Notes under the pieces: generated by a model
What the model was told of the DNA's origin: nothing
Seen by the model: only the letters and a program-made list of their open reading frames with translations
The model's database searches: none
Made by a program: the position numbers and the translations under genes
Part shown: in pieces, positions 34,969-44,358 of the stretch
How positions within the stretch are numbered: position 1 is the first letter of the stretch
Layout of the letters: every line of letters begins with the position of its first letter
Origin: Gammaproteobacteria bacterium
Lineage (GTDB): Bacteria; Pseudomonadota; Gammaproteobacteria; Steroidobacterales; JABDKV01
DNA: 55,836 nt
Direction: 5' to 3'
Assembly (NCBI GenBank): GCA_013003425.1
Contig: JABDJB010000003.1
Location: 1 to 55,836 of the forward strand

Positions 34969-35737
34969 TTCCGGCAACAGCATTCGCCAGACGCTGCTGG
35001 TTGCGCTGAGCGTCAGCCTGGTCTGCTCGATTATCGTCGCAACGGCGGCGGTGCTGCTGGAACCTCGCCGTATCCAGAACGAACAGCGCGCAATTCGCTA
35101 CGACATCCTCGATGTTGCCGGCAAGCTCGATTCTGCTGCGGACATCGATGAAGCATTCGCCGCAATCGAAACCCGGCTGGTACAGCTCGAGACCGGCGAC
35201 TACGCTGACGGGGATCCACAACAATTCGATGCGCGCGATGCGGCGCGCGATCCTGAACTGGGTATCGCGGTGCCGCCGGACCTCGATGTTGCCCAGATCG
35301 ACCGCCGTGCACGGTTTGGCAAGGTCTACCTGGTGCGCGATGGCGCCACGCTGGAGCGCATTGTGCTGCCGATTCATGGCTACGGCCTGTGGTCGACGAT
35401 GTACGGCTTTGTTGCCGTTACGCCAGACGCGCAACGCATCCTTGCAATCAAGTTCTATGAGCACGCGGAAACGCCCGGACTGGGTGACCAGATCGACAAC
35501 CCGAAGTGGCTCGCCTCGTGGACCGATACGCTGATCTATGACGACAGCGGTGCAATTGCCGTTGAAGTGATCAAGGGCGCCGTGCGGCCGAACGATTCGC
35601 GTGCGGATTACCGGATTGACGGGCTGAGTGGCGCCACGCTGACCGGAAACGGCGTGAGCAACACCGTACGTTACTGGCTCGGCCAGCACGGCTACGGACC
35701 CTACCTGCAGCGGCTGAAAAGCGGGAATGAAACATGA
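34961..35737 (+). CDS. nqrC: Na+-NQR subunit C
   Basis: A 258-residue subunit with one N-terminal transmembrane helix ([20 protein letters not shown]) and a periplasmic FMN-binding domain. The covalent FMN site is the threonine of [12 protein letters not shown]. Family blocks [14 protein letters not shown] and [16 protein letters not shown] are present. The start ATG 34961 overlaps the end of nqrB; the frame extends slightly further upstream inside nqrB and is rejected. FMN attachment requires an ApbE flavin transferase, which is not in this window. Confidence 0.95.
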   Translation: MPDSGNSIRQTLLVALSVSLVCSIIVATAAVLLEPRRIQNEQRAIRYDILDVAGKLDSAADIDEAFAAIETRLVQLETGDYADGDPQQFDARDAARDPELGIAVPPDLDVAQIDRRARFGKVYLVRDGATLERIVLPIHGYGLWSTMYGFVAVTPDAQRILAIKFYEHAETPGLGDQIDNPKWLASWTDTLIYDDSGAIAVEVIKGAVRPNDSRADYRIDGLSGATLTGNGVSNTVRYWLGQHGYGPYLQRLKSGNET

Positions 35738-36384
35738 GCAATCGTTCTGCCAAAACGATCATCGAGCCGATCGTCGATAACAACCCGATTACTTTGCAGA
35801 TACTCGGCGTTTGCTCGGCGCTGGCAGTCACGACCTCCCTGCTGCCGGCGCTGATCATGTGTGTTGCCGTGATCGCCGTAGCAGCCATTGCCAACACGGC
35901 GATCAGCGCGATACGCACGCATGTGCCAACAAATATCCGCATCATCGTGCAAATGACGATCATTGCGTCGCTGGTAATCGTGGTCGACCAGATACTAAAA
36001 GCTTATGCCTACGAAACCAGCAAGCAGCTGTCGGTCTTTGTTGGTCTGATCATCACCAACTGCATTATCCTCGGCCGCGCCGAGAGTTTTGCCATGCACA
36101 ACCCGGTAGTGCCGAGCCTGCTCGACGGCATCGGCAACGGCATTGGCTACAGCCTGGTGCTGATAATCGTCGCCAGCACGCGTGAGCTGTTCGGCGCCGG
36201 CACGCTGCTCGGCTTTACCGTTCTGCCCGCTGTCAGCGACGGCGGCTGGTATGTCCCGAACGGCATGATGCTGTTACCACCGAGTGCGTTCTTCGTCATT
36301 GGCCTGTTGATCTGGGCGGTGCGCAGCTGGAAGCGCAAACAGGTGGAACAGCCGCAGTTCCGCATCCACGAGGAGCGTGTCTAG
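35734..36384 (+). CDS. nqrD: Na+-NQR subunit D
   Basis: A 216-residue membrane subunit with six transmembrane helices. Together with NqrE it forms the inverted-repeat core that holds a membrane-embedded iron centre. Recognisable blocks are [18 protein letters not shown], containing a conserved cysteine, and [15 protein letters not shown], with the second conserved cysteine. Overlaps nqrC by four bases (ATGA) and shares one base with nqrE. Confidence 0.95.
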   Translation: MSNRSAKTIIEPIVDNNPITLQILGVCSALAVTTSLLPALIMCVAVIAVAAIANTAISAIRTHVPTNIRIIVQMTIIASLVIVVDQILKAYAYETSKQLSVFVGLIITNCIILGRAESFAMHNPVVPSLLDGIGNGIGYSLVLIIVASTRELFGAGTLLGFTVLPAVSDGGWYVPNGMMLLPPSAFFVIGLLIWAVRSWKRKQVEQPQFRIHEERV

Positions 36385-36992
36385 TGGGCGCTTACCTGGA
36401 ACTGTTTGTCCAGGCGGCGTTCGTCGAGAACCTGGCGCTTTCGTTTTTCCTCGGCATGTGCACCTTCCTGGCGGTATCAAAACGCGTCGACACCGCAATC
36501 GGCCTGGGTATCGCAGTTATTGTGGTGCAGATCATCACCGTGCCGGTTAACCATCTGCTGTATGTGCATGTGCTGCGTGATGGAGCGCTGCACTGGGCGG
36601 GGCTGGGCGAACTGGACCTGAGCTTTCTTGGCCTGGTCACCTATATCGGCGTCATCGCCGCCATGGTGCAGATCCTCGAAATGATACTGGACCGGTATTT
36701 TCCCGCACTGTTCCAGGCGCTCGGTATATTCCTGCCGCTCATTACAGTCAATTGCGCCATTCTTGGCGGCACGCTGTTTATGGTTGAACGCAACTACACG
36801 CTCGGCGAGAGCGTCGTTTACGGCATTGGCAGCGGCGCCGGCTGGGCGCTTGCGGTGATTGCGCTGGCCGGCATCCGCGAAAAAATGCGTTACAGCGATG
36901 TACCGGCAGGCCTGCAGGGTCTCGGTATCACTTTCATAATCGTCGGGTTGATGTCGCTTGGATTTATGAGCTTTTCGGGAGTGCAGTTCTGA
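36384..36992 (+). CDS. nqrE: Na+-NQR subunit E
   Basis: A 202-residue, six-helix membrane subunit, partner of NqrD. Conserved cysteines occur in [14 protein letters not shown] and [11 protein letters not shown], as expected for ligands of the intramembrane iron centre. It starts with GTG at 36384, whose first base is the last base of the nqrD stop (TAGTG), an arrangement that favours coupled translation. The stop is one base before the nqrF ATG. Confidence 0.95.
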   Translation: MGAYLELFVQAAFVENLALSFFLGMCTFLAVSKRVDTAIGLGIAVIVVQIITVPVNHLLYVHVLRDGALHWAGLGELDLSFLGLVTYIGVIAAMVQILEMILDRYFPALFQALGIFLPLITVNCAILGGTLFMVERNYTLGESVVYGIGSGAGWALAVIALAGIREKMRYSDVPAGLQGLGITFIIVGLMSLGFMSFSGVQF

Positions 36993-36993
36993 T

Positions 36994-38226
36994 ATGAGCG
37001 GCATGGCCCAAATCCTGATCAGCGTGCTGTTTTTCGCCGGCATCGTGCTGTCGCTATCGATACTCATACTGCTTGCACGCGCCCGGCTGGTGCCCGGCGG
37101 CAACGCCGAAATACTGGTTAACGATGAGCGCAAGCTGGATGTCGCGGTCGGCGACAAGCTGCTCAACACGCTGTCGAAGGCGGAGCTGTACCTGCCATCG
37201 GGCTGCGGCGGCAAGGGTACCTGCGGACAATGTCGCATCCAGGTATCCAGCGGCGGCGGCGGCGTGCTGCCCACCGAAACCGCGTTGCTCAGTCACCGTG
37301 AAATCGCCGCGGACACGCGCCTGGCCTGCCAGGTCACGGTGCGTGAGGACATGCACGTGCGGGTTCCTGACGATGTCTTCGGCGTAAAAAAGTGGGCCTG
37401 CAAAGTACGATCGAACAACAATGTTGCGACCTATATCAAGGAGCTCGTGCTGGAATTGCCGCCGGGTGAGCCGATGGATTTCCACGCAGGCGGCTACATC
37501 CAGATTCACTGCCCGGCATTCGACTTACGCTTTACGGATTTCGACATTGATGAGCAGTTCCGGGCGGAGTGGGAGCGCTACCAGCTGTGGCGTCATTTTT
37601 CGGCGGCGACCGAACCGACGACACGTGCCTACTCGATGGCCAACTACCCGGGCGAGACCGGCGTCGTCATGCTCAACGTTCGCATCGCCACACCGCCGCC
37701 CGGTCTGGCGGACGATGTCCCTGCCGGCATCGTGTCGTCTTATATTTTTGGCCTGAAACCAGGAGACGACGTTGAGGTATCCGGGCCGTACGGCGAATTT
37801 TTCATCCGCGATACCGAACGCGAGATGGTTTACATCGGCGGCGGTGCCGGTATGGCGCCCATGCGGTCGCACATTCTTGACCTGCTGGAACGACAGCACT
37901 CAAAGCGCAAGATCAGCTACTGGTATGGCGCCCGCAGCAGTCAGGAGCTGTTTTACGTCGAGGATTTCGACCGTCTGGCCGCCGCCCACGAGAATTTCCA
38001 GTGGCACATTGCGCTGTCTGACCCGCGGCCGGATGACCAGTGGAGTGGCCATACCGGATTTATCCACGACGTGGTTCGGCGGGCCTACCTTGAAGATCAC
38101 GAAGCACCCGAAGAGTGCGAGTACTACATGTGTGGTCCGCCACTCATGATCGCCGCGGTAATGAAAATGCTCGACGATCTCGGCGTGGAACGCGACAGCA
38201 TCCTGTTTGACGATTTTGGTGGTTGA
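36994..38226 (+). CDS. nqrF: Na+-NQR subunit F (NADH dehydrogenase subunit)
   Basis: The electron entry subunit, 410 residues. An N-terminal membrane helix (ILISVLFFAGIVLSLSILIL) is followed by a plant-type ferredoxin domain with [2Fe-2S] ligands in SGCGGKGTCGQC and LACQV. Next are an FAD domain (TRAYSMANYPGE) and an NADH-binding domain (YIGGGAGMAPMRSHI, EYYMCGPPLMIAAV). All expected cofactor motifs are visible. Electrons from NADH enter here and pass through the other subunits to ubiquinone while Na+ is exported. Confidence 0.97.
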   Translation: MSGMAQILISVLFFAGIVLSLSILILLARARLVPGGNAEILVNDERKLDVAVGDKLLNTLSKAELYLPSGCGGKGTCGQCRIQVSSGGGGVLPTETALLSHREIAADTRLACQVTVREDMHVRVPDDVFGVKKWACKVRSNNNVATYIKELVLELPPGEPMDFHAGGYIQIHCPAFDLRFTDFDIDEQFRAEWERYQLWRHFSAATEPTTRAYSMANYPGETGVVMLNVRIATPPPGLADDVPAGIVSSYIFGLKPGDDVEVSGPYGEFFIRDTEREMVYIGGGAGMAPMRSHILDLLERQHSKRKISYWYGARSSQELFYVEDFDRLAAAHENFQWHIALSDPRPDDQWSGHTGFIHDVVRRAYLEDHEAPEECEYYMCGPPLMIAAVMKMLDDLGVERDSILFDDFGG

Positions 38227-38227
38227 T

Positions 38228-38425
38228 ATGTGGATTTTCCTGTTCAGCTTCCTGCTTTTTGCCGCCGCCATGGCCGGCCTTGCGGTGGGCATGCTGGCCG
38301 GGCGTGGCCCGCTCCGCGGCTCCTGCGGCGGCCTGAACCTGGCCGACGGCACCCGCATCGATTGCGGATATTGCAAACGCACCGGCCGGCCCCGGCCCGG
38401 TTGCCCGCGCGGAGACAGTCAATGA
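38228..38425 (+). CDS. nqrM: NqrM, Na+-NQR maturation factor (DUF539)
   Basis: A 65-residue protein with one transmembrane helix (MWIFLFSFLLFAAAMAGLAV) and a cysteine cluster SCGG...DCGYCKR...GC. NqrM is required in Vibrio for assembly of Na+-NQR, probably delivering iron to the NqrD/E centre. The ATG at 38228 follows the nqrF stop by one base; the longer frame from 38207 overlaps nqrF and is rejected. Its stop overlaps the CBS gene as ATGA. Confidence 0.93.
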   Translation: MWIFLFSFLLFAAAMAGLAVGMLAGRGPLRGSCGGLNLADGTRIDCGYCKRTGRPRPGCPRGDSQ

Positions 38426-38823
38426 ATGCAACACGACTTACTGCTCAGGATTTCATGATCACGTCGATCGTGACCTTTTCACCCGACACCGAAATGATGG
38501 ATGCACTGCACGAACTGGTGAGCAAGGAAATCTCCGGCGCGCCGGTGCTTGATGAACGCGGTAACCTTGTCGGCCTGCTGACCGAGCGCGACTGCCTGGG
38601 CACGGTGCTGACTGCCGGCTACCACGGCGAGGCGGCCGGACGGGTAGCCGAATACATGAGCCGCGACGTTGTTTCGGTCGATGCCGACGCCAGCCTGATG
38701 GATATCGCCGAACGCTTTTCGCAGACGCCATACCGGCGCTTCCCGGTAATGAAAAACAGCCGGCTGGTCGGACTGATCAGCCGTCGCGACGTACTGCGCG
38801 CGGTGATGTCGCTGGCAGGCTAG
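38422..38823 (+). CDS. Two-CBS-domain protein coupled to the nqr operon
   Basis: A 133-residue cytoplasmic protein made of two CBS domains (DFMITSIVTFSPDTEMMDAL with PVLDERGNLVGLLTERDCL; YMSRDVVSVDADASLMDIA with FPVMKNSRLVGLISRRDVL). Bateman modules usually bind adenosine nucleotides and sense energy charge. It overlaps nqrM by four bases, so it is translated with the Na+-NQR genes; a regulatory role for the complex is plausible but inferred. It ends 5 bp from the convergent mtrB gene. Confidence 0.9.
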   Translation: MNATRLTAQDFMITSIVTFSPDTEMMDALHELVSKEISGAPVLDERGNLVGLLTERDCLGTVLTAGYHGEAAGRVAEYMSRDVVSVDADASLMDIAERFSQTPYRRFPVMKNSRLVGLISRRDVLRAVMSLAG

Positions 38824-38828
38824 AGCAG

Positions 38829-40922
38829 CTACTCGTTTGCTGCGCGAGGCGCGAGCGAGTAACGGAACGACAGGCTGAATATCCCACCGCTGTATTGCGG
38901 GCTCTCCGCGCCCAGCGCCAGCAGGGACTGCAGGGTGTCCGGGGCCAGCCCGTCCAGCATCCAGTCATCAGTTGTCAGCCGCTCGTGGTAATACGCGATA
39001 CGCATGCTGTAACGATCATTCGGACGTATATCGGCAAACAGCCGTGCGCTACGCAGGCTGACATCAAGATCCGGGAAATTATCGAGTGGTGCAGCGGTGC
39101 GGCTCAGCGCAATGCGGCCAGTGGCATTGCTGTAAAGGTATTCGAGGCCGAAATCTATTTTTTCACGCAGCTGCGGCCAACGCAGCGCGATGCTGACGGT
39201 GTCGATTTCGTCTTCAACTGTTGCGACCCAGTCGCGGCTGGCGAAGCCTGCGCTGCCGGCCTGCTGTGACTCGATCAGCTCACGGCCATAGTAAAGACTC
39301 AGCGAAGCGGCTTCGCCCAGCTGCCATGCGCCATCGATATTGACCCGTTGTGAATCCGACGTCAGCAGCCCGATCACGGATCTGTTGTAGTCCTCTTCAG
39401 CGCTTTCGAAGCTGAAGCCAACATCGACGCGCTCGGAGGGTGCCGCGCTGATGCTGGCCTGGACGAACTGGCGGTCGCGGTCAGCAAGATTGTACTTGCG
39501 CAACAACGGATTCTGCGCGGTGACCGGGTCGCCGGGCAGCAGATAGTCGGAACCCTTGCGCTCGTCCTGGCCAAATTTCACCGACATGGCAGAAATCTTT
39601 TCGGTCTGGCGCAGCGTCGCGCCGAACCAGCCGCCATGCTCCTCGGTCGACTGTACTTCCTGGAAATCCCGCTCGATCTCCCGATAGCGATAGCCGCTGC
39701 TCAGCGTCAACTCGCGATTGAGCTTGTAGTTGCCGCGCAGCCGTGCACGCGAGCGCTTGAAGCTGTAGGGCACGTTGCGGCGAATGCCTGCGGCAAAAAG
39801 ATCTGACTCCACGACTGCGTAGTCGTTGCGCGGCGTACTGTTATCACGATCATCGACATTGATATCGGCACGCAAACGCAGGCGCCGGTTGGGGCGCGTG
39901 TTAAGGCGCAGGTTAAAACGGCGCGTATCGACTTCGCCGCCCAGCGAGCTGGCTGGCAACAGTGCGCCGGCGAGCGTGGCGTTGATGGTATACGGCAGGA
40001 ATGTCTCATTCTGCTCGAGTCGGCCTACTGCGAGCAGCCCGGAAAGCCGGGTGGTCGGTGTCAGTCTTACCGCACCGGACAGGCTCAGCTGGTGGGCCTC
40101 GCTGTCCGGCGGCATGGCCGCACGGCCCTGGCTTGCTCCGGCAGCCAACGCATTGAACGGGTTATCCCAGGTCAAGGCCAGCGGCTGGCTGTCGAACATC
40201 GAAGCGTAATACGCGATCCGCGCATTAGCGCGATCGCCCGTGTAGATCACTGCAACGTCGATTTCATCGGTCGCATAATCGATGGGTTCCGGCAGCAACG
40301 TGCTCTGCGAAATAAAACTGCCGCCGTGGATGCCACGTCCGTCACGTTTTGCGCGCCGGTAATTAATTTCGTACCGCAGCCAATCGGATGGATCCAGCAC
40401 CAGCAGATCAAACCGGACACTTTCCCGCTCGTGACCGATGCGCACCGGGTTGCTGCTGTCAGCCAGTCCGGTCATCGCCGCAGTCGAACCACCGCTCACC
40501 CAACCCGCGGGCAGCGACAGCGTGTCGATACCTGCGAAAGGCGTGACCGACTGGCCGTACAGCTGGTGCGGCAACTGATCAAGCATCAGTGAAAACCTCA
40601 CATCCGGGCTATTCCACTGGAAAGCCAGCTCCCGCGCCTCCAGCCCCAGATCGCGGCCGACCAGTTCCCAGTAGCTGCCGCCCCTGCTCCAGTAGCGCAG
40701 ATCGAGATCGCCGAGGAATATTGCACCGTCGCCATCGAATCCGCGGTAGTTGCCGAAGCGATAGGCATCTTCCGAAACGTAACCGGCACCGACATCAAAA
40801 TCGAAATACAGCCCGCCGGGAATCGGGCAGAACCGGCACTCCCACTTCGAGGTATCCGGCGCGTCCTGGCTGTTGGCCGGCAGTGCCAGCAGGACAGCAA
40901 AAACCGCCAGCCAGCGCGTCAT
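38829..40922 (-). CDS. mtrB: MtrB/PioB-family outer-membrane porin for a decaheme cytochrome
   Basis: A 697-residue protein with a signal peptide (MTRWLAVFAVLLALPANS) and a long series of amphipathic beta strands ending in FSLRYSLAPRAANE, as expected of a 26-28-strand barrel. The N-terminal CRFC (CXXC), a feature of MtrB from electron-transferring Shewanella, follows the signal peptide. In this family the barrel sheathes an MtrA-type decaheme cytochrome so that electrons cross the outer membrane. The start at 40922 overlaps the mtrA stop by four bases; the longer frame to 41219 would run through mtrA and lacks a signal peptide. Confidence 0.9.
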   Translation of the reverse strand: MTRWLAVFAVLLALPANSQDAPDTSKWECRFCPIPGGLYFDFDVGAGYVSEDAYRFGNYRGFDGDGAIFLGDLDLRYWSRGGSYWELVGRDLGLEARELAFQWNSPDVRFSLMLDQLPHQLYGQSVTPFAGIDTLSLPAGWVSGGSTAAMTGLADSSNPVRIGHERESVRFDLLVLDPSDWLRYEINYRRAKRDGRGIHGGSFISQSTLLPEPIDYATDEIDVAVIYTGDRANARIAYYASMFDSQPLALTWDNPFNALAAGASQGRAAMPPDSEAHQLSLSGAVRLTPTTRLSGLLAVGRLEQNETFLPYTINATLAGALLPASSLGGEVDTRRFNLRLNTRPNRRLRLRADINVDDRDNSTPRNDYAVVESDLFAAGIRRNVPYSFKRSRARLRGNYKLNRELTLSSGYRYREIERDFQEVQSTEEHGGWFGATLRQTEKISAMSVKFGQDERKGSDYLLPGDPVTAQNPLLRKYNLADRDRQFVQASISAAPSERVDVGFSFESAEEDYNRSVIGLLTSDSQRVNIDGAWQLGEAASLSLYYGRELIESQQAGSAGFASRDWVATVEDEIDTVSIALRWPQLREKIDFGLEYLYSNATGRIALSRTAAPLDNFPDLDVSLRSARLFADIRPNDRYSMRIAYYHERLTTDDWMLDGLAPDTLQSLLALGAESPQYSGGIFSLSFRYSLAPRAANE

Positions 40923-41857
40923 CGGGTTAACCCCGCACCGGACGGATGATTGGAGCCATGCACCTGCGAGTGACAGTTGGCACAGCCGTGCCCGCCGACA
41001 AAAGTACTGCCACCCTGTGCCGGAATGCCGGAGGAACTGCGTGCAACGCTGGGGTGGCCAGCTTGCGAATGGCATTGCTGGCACAACAGCGGCGCACGAC
41101 GCGTCAGCATCGCCGGGTGATTGGATCCATGGCTGGCATGGCACAGCGAGCAGTCTTCGGCCACCGGGGCATGCTCCCACAGGAACGGGCCACGCTTTTC
41201 GGCATGGCACTGGTAACACGTGTCATTGACACTACCGCGACGTAACTCGGCATCGGCCAGTGTGCCGTGCGGGTTGTGGCAGGCAGTACAGGTCATCTTG
41301 CCAAAACGCAGCGGATGCGCGGAAAATTTGAAGCTGTCGGCCTTTTGCGAACGGTGGCATTCGTAACACACCTGCGGCTGGCTGCGTGTTTCCAGCACCG
41401 GGTCGCGACTGACGTGCACCTGGTGACAATCTGCACAGGAGACCTCGGCACTGTCATGCATTCCGCCGTGCCAGCTGGTGCCCACGGCAGCCTTGTGACA
41501 GCCCTCACAGACTTCATTTTGTTCGTTCACAGGGGTGGGCGAGCCTTGCCCGAAGCGTCGCAACCCCGGGCGCTCCTGGCCGCGCCTTACGCGCCCGGCA
41601 TGCTCGCCGCCTGGACCATGGCAGGCCTCACACTGCAGCTGGCCAAACGGCGCACGCTCGTCGAAAGCGTTGCCGTGCGGTGTTTTGAATATGCCAAGCA
41701 CCTGATATTCCGAGCCTTCGCCATGGCAGCGCAGACAGGTGTCAGCACCAGTGCGGGTATATTCCGGCTCTTTGTCATCGTCCTGGGCCGCGACCGGCGT
41801 CGTCACCAGCAAGGCCAGCAACAGTGCAGCCGCCCGCCGCCAGCGGTGTCTCATCAA
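40919..41857 (-). CDS. mtrA: MtrA/DmsE-family periplasmic decaheme cytochrome c
   Basis: A 312-residue secreted cytochrome with exactly ten CXXCH motifs: CLRCH, CEACH, CEGCH, CADCH, CYECH, CTACH, CYQCH, CSLCH, CQQCH and CANCH. Length, heme number and spacing match MtrA/DmsE/PioA. It should sit inside the MtrB barrel and carry electrons from periplasmic donors to the outer-surface cytochrome. The signal peptide is MMRHRWRRAAALLLALLVTT and continues to VAAQ. The gene is coupled to mtrB and follows the OmcA/MtrC-like gene after 60 bp. Confidence 0.95.
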   Translation of the reverse strand: MMRHRWRRAAALLLALLVTTPVAAQDDDKEPEYTRTGADTCLRCHGEGSEYQVLGIFKTPHGNAFDERAPFGQLQCEACHGPGGEHAGRVRRGQERPGLRRFGQGSPTPVNEQNEVCEGCHKAAVGTSWHGGMHDSAEVSCADCHQVHVSRDPVLETRSQPQVCYECHRSQKADSFKFSAHPLRFGKMTCTACHNPHGTLADAELRRGSVNDTCYQCHAEKRGPFLWEHAPVAEDCSLCHASHGSNHPAMLTRRAPLLCQQCHSQAGHPSVARSSSGIPAQGGSTFVGGHGCANCHSQVHGSNHPSGAGLTR

Positions 41858-41917
41858 GGCATCAGCCGGAACGGCCAGCTAACCCGTGCCCGGGTATGGG
41901 CACGGGCGCAGGCGAAA

Positions 41918-44170
41918 TCAGAATCCATGCGCTTCGCGTACGTCAGAGCTGCCACCCTCGCCGTGACACAGCACGCAGGTCTCGAGCACGGTGCCCTGCG
42001 AAGCAGAAATCAGGGTCCCGTCGTCAGTCTGCATCGCATCGAAGGCGCCGCCGTTCTGCGTGATATGTGCCGTTGCAAGCGCACTCTCGTGACAGGAAGA
42101 ACATACCGCCGCGTTCGGCGTAATGTTGATGTCGTCGCTCGGATCGCCCAGGTCAGCGCCCGAATCGATCGTGGTCGCCAGCACGTTCGAGCCCACCGGG
42201 TAGTACGTGCCTTCGAGGTGACACATCGTGCAGTTGCCAAGCGCGCCGGGGAAGATGACCTCACTGTAGTCATGTATCGACCCGCCAAACCCATAGACGA
42301 TGTACGGATCCACCAGACCCGCGCCGGCGTGAATACGATGAATCATGCGCTTGAAGTCGACGCTTCTTTCGTCGAGACCGTCTGGCGCCGTACCGGCATC
42401 GACACCGGCTTCCATACGCGCACGGATATCAGTGGATTCAGCATTGTGACAGCCGACACAAAGCTGGTCGTTGTCGGTCCGGTTGTTGCCGTGCAGACTC
42501 AGCTGCTGGTGGCAGTCCAGGCAGTTCTCCAGGTCGACCACCTGCCGTCGCGGCGTGGGCGAGCTGTCAGTGATGGCGAAGAAATCAACCGCGCCGCCGA
42601 CGGAAATCCTGTCCTGCGAACCATTGCCGTCGACATCTTCCGCGGGGTGGCCCTCTATCGCCACCAGGCCGGATCCGGTCACATCGAGCGGTATCGCCAC
42701 GCCGGAGGTGATACTGAAGGTTCCGTCTTCGTTGTCCGTGGCGCCGCCAAACAACGGATTGAGGCTGACCAGCTGTGCCGGTGAACCGGGTCGGAAGCCG
42801 GGCACTTCGCTGCCGCTGCCGGTGTTCTGGTAATCGGTCGTCGACCACCCGATGTCAACAGCTATGCGGCTGGCACCACTGCCCTGCGTAAATGGCGCAT
42901 CATTCTGGATGTCGTACGGTACATCGTTGTTGGTCGGATCAGTTACCGAGAAGGTCACGGTGGGAAACTCGCCTGGTGCGGTGTCGGTAATACCGAGAAT
43001 ATTGAACTGGTATTTTTCCGCCGCCAGCTGGTCGAGGATCGCATGCGATTCATCCACCGGGCCGACAAAACCACCATCGCTGTGACACAGCGTGCAGTCG
43101 GCATTGGTGGCGACCAGGTTGGCCTCGCTATGGCCTTCGCCGGTTTCGAAATTCACGTTGTCGTGACACGAACCGCAGGACTCGACTGTAGGTACGGTCA
43201 GCCAGTTCCCGGCGTCGGGCGCCTCGGGGTCACCACCATCGTGGCAGGTTTCGCAGTTGCGGATGTCCTGCGGGAACACGACGTCGGAATAATCATGCTC
43301 GCCTTCCCTGAAACCATAGATAACGTATGGCGTACCGGCAACGACGCTTGGCAGGTCTACACCCATGTGGATCTTGTGGATCATCACCGTCATGTCGACG
43401 GTGTTGCCGCTGTCCTGGTCGACTGAGCCGGGATTGTGGCAGACGACGCAATAACCCGTGTCAAAACGCCGCCCGCCGTGTTCGGCAAGGCGATTGTGAC
43501 ACTTGTTGCAGGTTGCCGTTGATACGATCTCGCGGCTGAATATCTCGCTGGTGGCGCCGTCAGAGGGTCGCCAGGTATAAACGGCGTTGTCAGTTGCCGT
43601 AGCCACATTGCGTAACTGGAAGGCGACCCTGTGAGTGAGGGTTGGGTCGAAAGGGACCGCTGCCGCATCGAGATCGGTGGCAAAAGTATAGGAATAACTG
43701 CCGTCGCCGTTGTCGACGAGAACACCATCGTCGCCGTCCTCGGTCGTGGCCTGCGTTGCCTCGCTCAGCACGTCGGGTTCTTCGCCATCGGCGGATTCGA
43801 CGCGCGTAACGTAACTTTGCCACTCGCTCGAATTGCCGTCGATGCCCGGCACGAGACGCGCAATAGTAAAGTCAATATTACTTTCCGTCAGTCCGGTAAC
43901 CGGAATACCGTTCTCATCGATCAGCGTGAAATTGACGACCGGCGGGCTGCCAATCGTCACGCTTGTAACCTGCCCGGTTAACGAGGATGCATTGCCCGCG
44001 TCTGTGGTTGCGCCCGGCGAGCCCGGTGCAGCCGGGCCAGCGGGACCGGTTGCGCCTGGCGGTCCCGCAGGTCCGGCTGGACCCTGCAAGCCATCATCAC
44101 CTTCGCAACCGGCAATCGCCAGCAGAAAAACAAAAACCAAACCAAAACGCGATGCCGCCGATCGTGTCAT
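41918..44170 (-). CDS. OmcA/MtrC-family decaheme outer-surface lipoprotein
   Basis: A 750-residue lipoprotein cytochrome. The lipobox LAIAGC is followed at once by a collagen-like Gly-X-Y stretch of about eight triplets (GLQ GPA GPA GPP and so on). A beta-rich domain follows (VTSVTIGSPPVVNFTLIDE). Ten heme motifs come in two pentaheme groups: CNKCH, CVVCH, CETCH, CGSCH, CTLCH, then CLDCH, CVGCH, CTMCH, CSSCH and CVLCH. Recurrent MIHKIHMG / MIHRIHAG segments precede hemes, as in OmcA/MtrC. It is the predicted terminal reductase for minerals, electrodes or partner cells. GGGGGG lies five bases before the ATG. Confidence 0.95.
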   Translation of the reverse strand: MTRSAASRFGLVFVFLLAIAGCEGDDGLQGPAGPAGPPGATGPAGPAAPGSPGATTDAGNASSLTGQVTSVTIGSPPVVNFTLIDENGIPVTGLTESNIDFTIARLVPGIDGNSSEWQSYVTRVESADGEEPDVLSEATQATTEDGDDGVLVDNGDGSYSYTFATDLDAAAVPFDPTLTHRVAFQLRNVATATDNAVYTWRPSDGATSEIFSREIVSTATCNKCHNRLAEHGGRRFDTGYCVVCHNPGSVDQDSGNTVDMTVMIHKIHMGVDLPSVVAGTPYVIYGFREGEHDYSDVVFPQDIRNCETCHDGGDPEAPDAGNWLTVPTVESCGSCHDNVNFETGEGHSEANLVATNADCTLCHSDGGFVGPVDESHAILDQLAAEKYQFNILGITDTAPGEFPTVTFSVTDPTNNDVPYDIQNDAPFTQGSGASRIAVDIGWSTTDYQNTGSGSEVPGFRPGSPAQLVSLNPLFGGATDNEDGTFSITSGVAIPLDVTGSGLVAIEGHPAEDVDGNGSQDRISVGGAVDFFAITDSSPTPRRQVVDLENCLDCHQQLSLHGNNRTDNDQLCVGCHNAESTDIRARMEAGVDAGTAPDGLDERSVDFKRMIHRIHAGAGLVDPYIVYGFGGSIHDYSEVIFPGALGNCTMCHLEGTYYPVGSNVLATTIDSGADLGDPSDDINITPNAAVCSSCHESALATAHITQNGGAFDAMQTDDGTLISASQGTVLETCVLCHGEGGSSDVREAHGF

Positions 44171-44251
44171 TGCAACCCCCCATGCGCCCGGTTTGCTCCG
44201 GGGCTTTGAACCTGATTCTAGCCTCTGTCACCGGGCCATAAAACCCCGCGC

Positions 44252-44278
44252 GACTGCTACGTATTTATACCTACAGTC
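44252..44278. promoter_or_regulatory. Nested dyad overlapping the likely OmcA/MtrC-like promoter
   Basis: Outer arms GACTG (44252-44256) and CAGTC (44274-44278) enclose inner arms GTAT (44261-44264) and ATAC (44267-44270), with a one-base offset between the centres. The minus-strand TATAAA (a -10-like hexamer) lies in the middle. It is about 85-108 bp before the decaheme gene start, in the only sizeable gap (188 bp) inside the cytochrome cluster. It may be an operator over an internal promoter. Confidence 0.42.
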
Positions 44279-44358
44279 ACGCAAACAGTAATCACAATCA
44301 GAATTGCGATCAGTTACTATCTGGATCGCGCCCACCGCGGGCCAGAAAACCGCGGAAA

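Noticed and set aside
41267-42784. 505-residue plus-strand open frame across the mtrA and OmcA/MtrC-like genes
   Set aside because: Long only because of GC-rich third-position bias; the opposite strand has ordered CXXCH motifs, signal peptides and overlaps.
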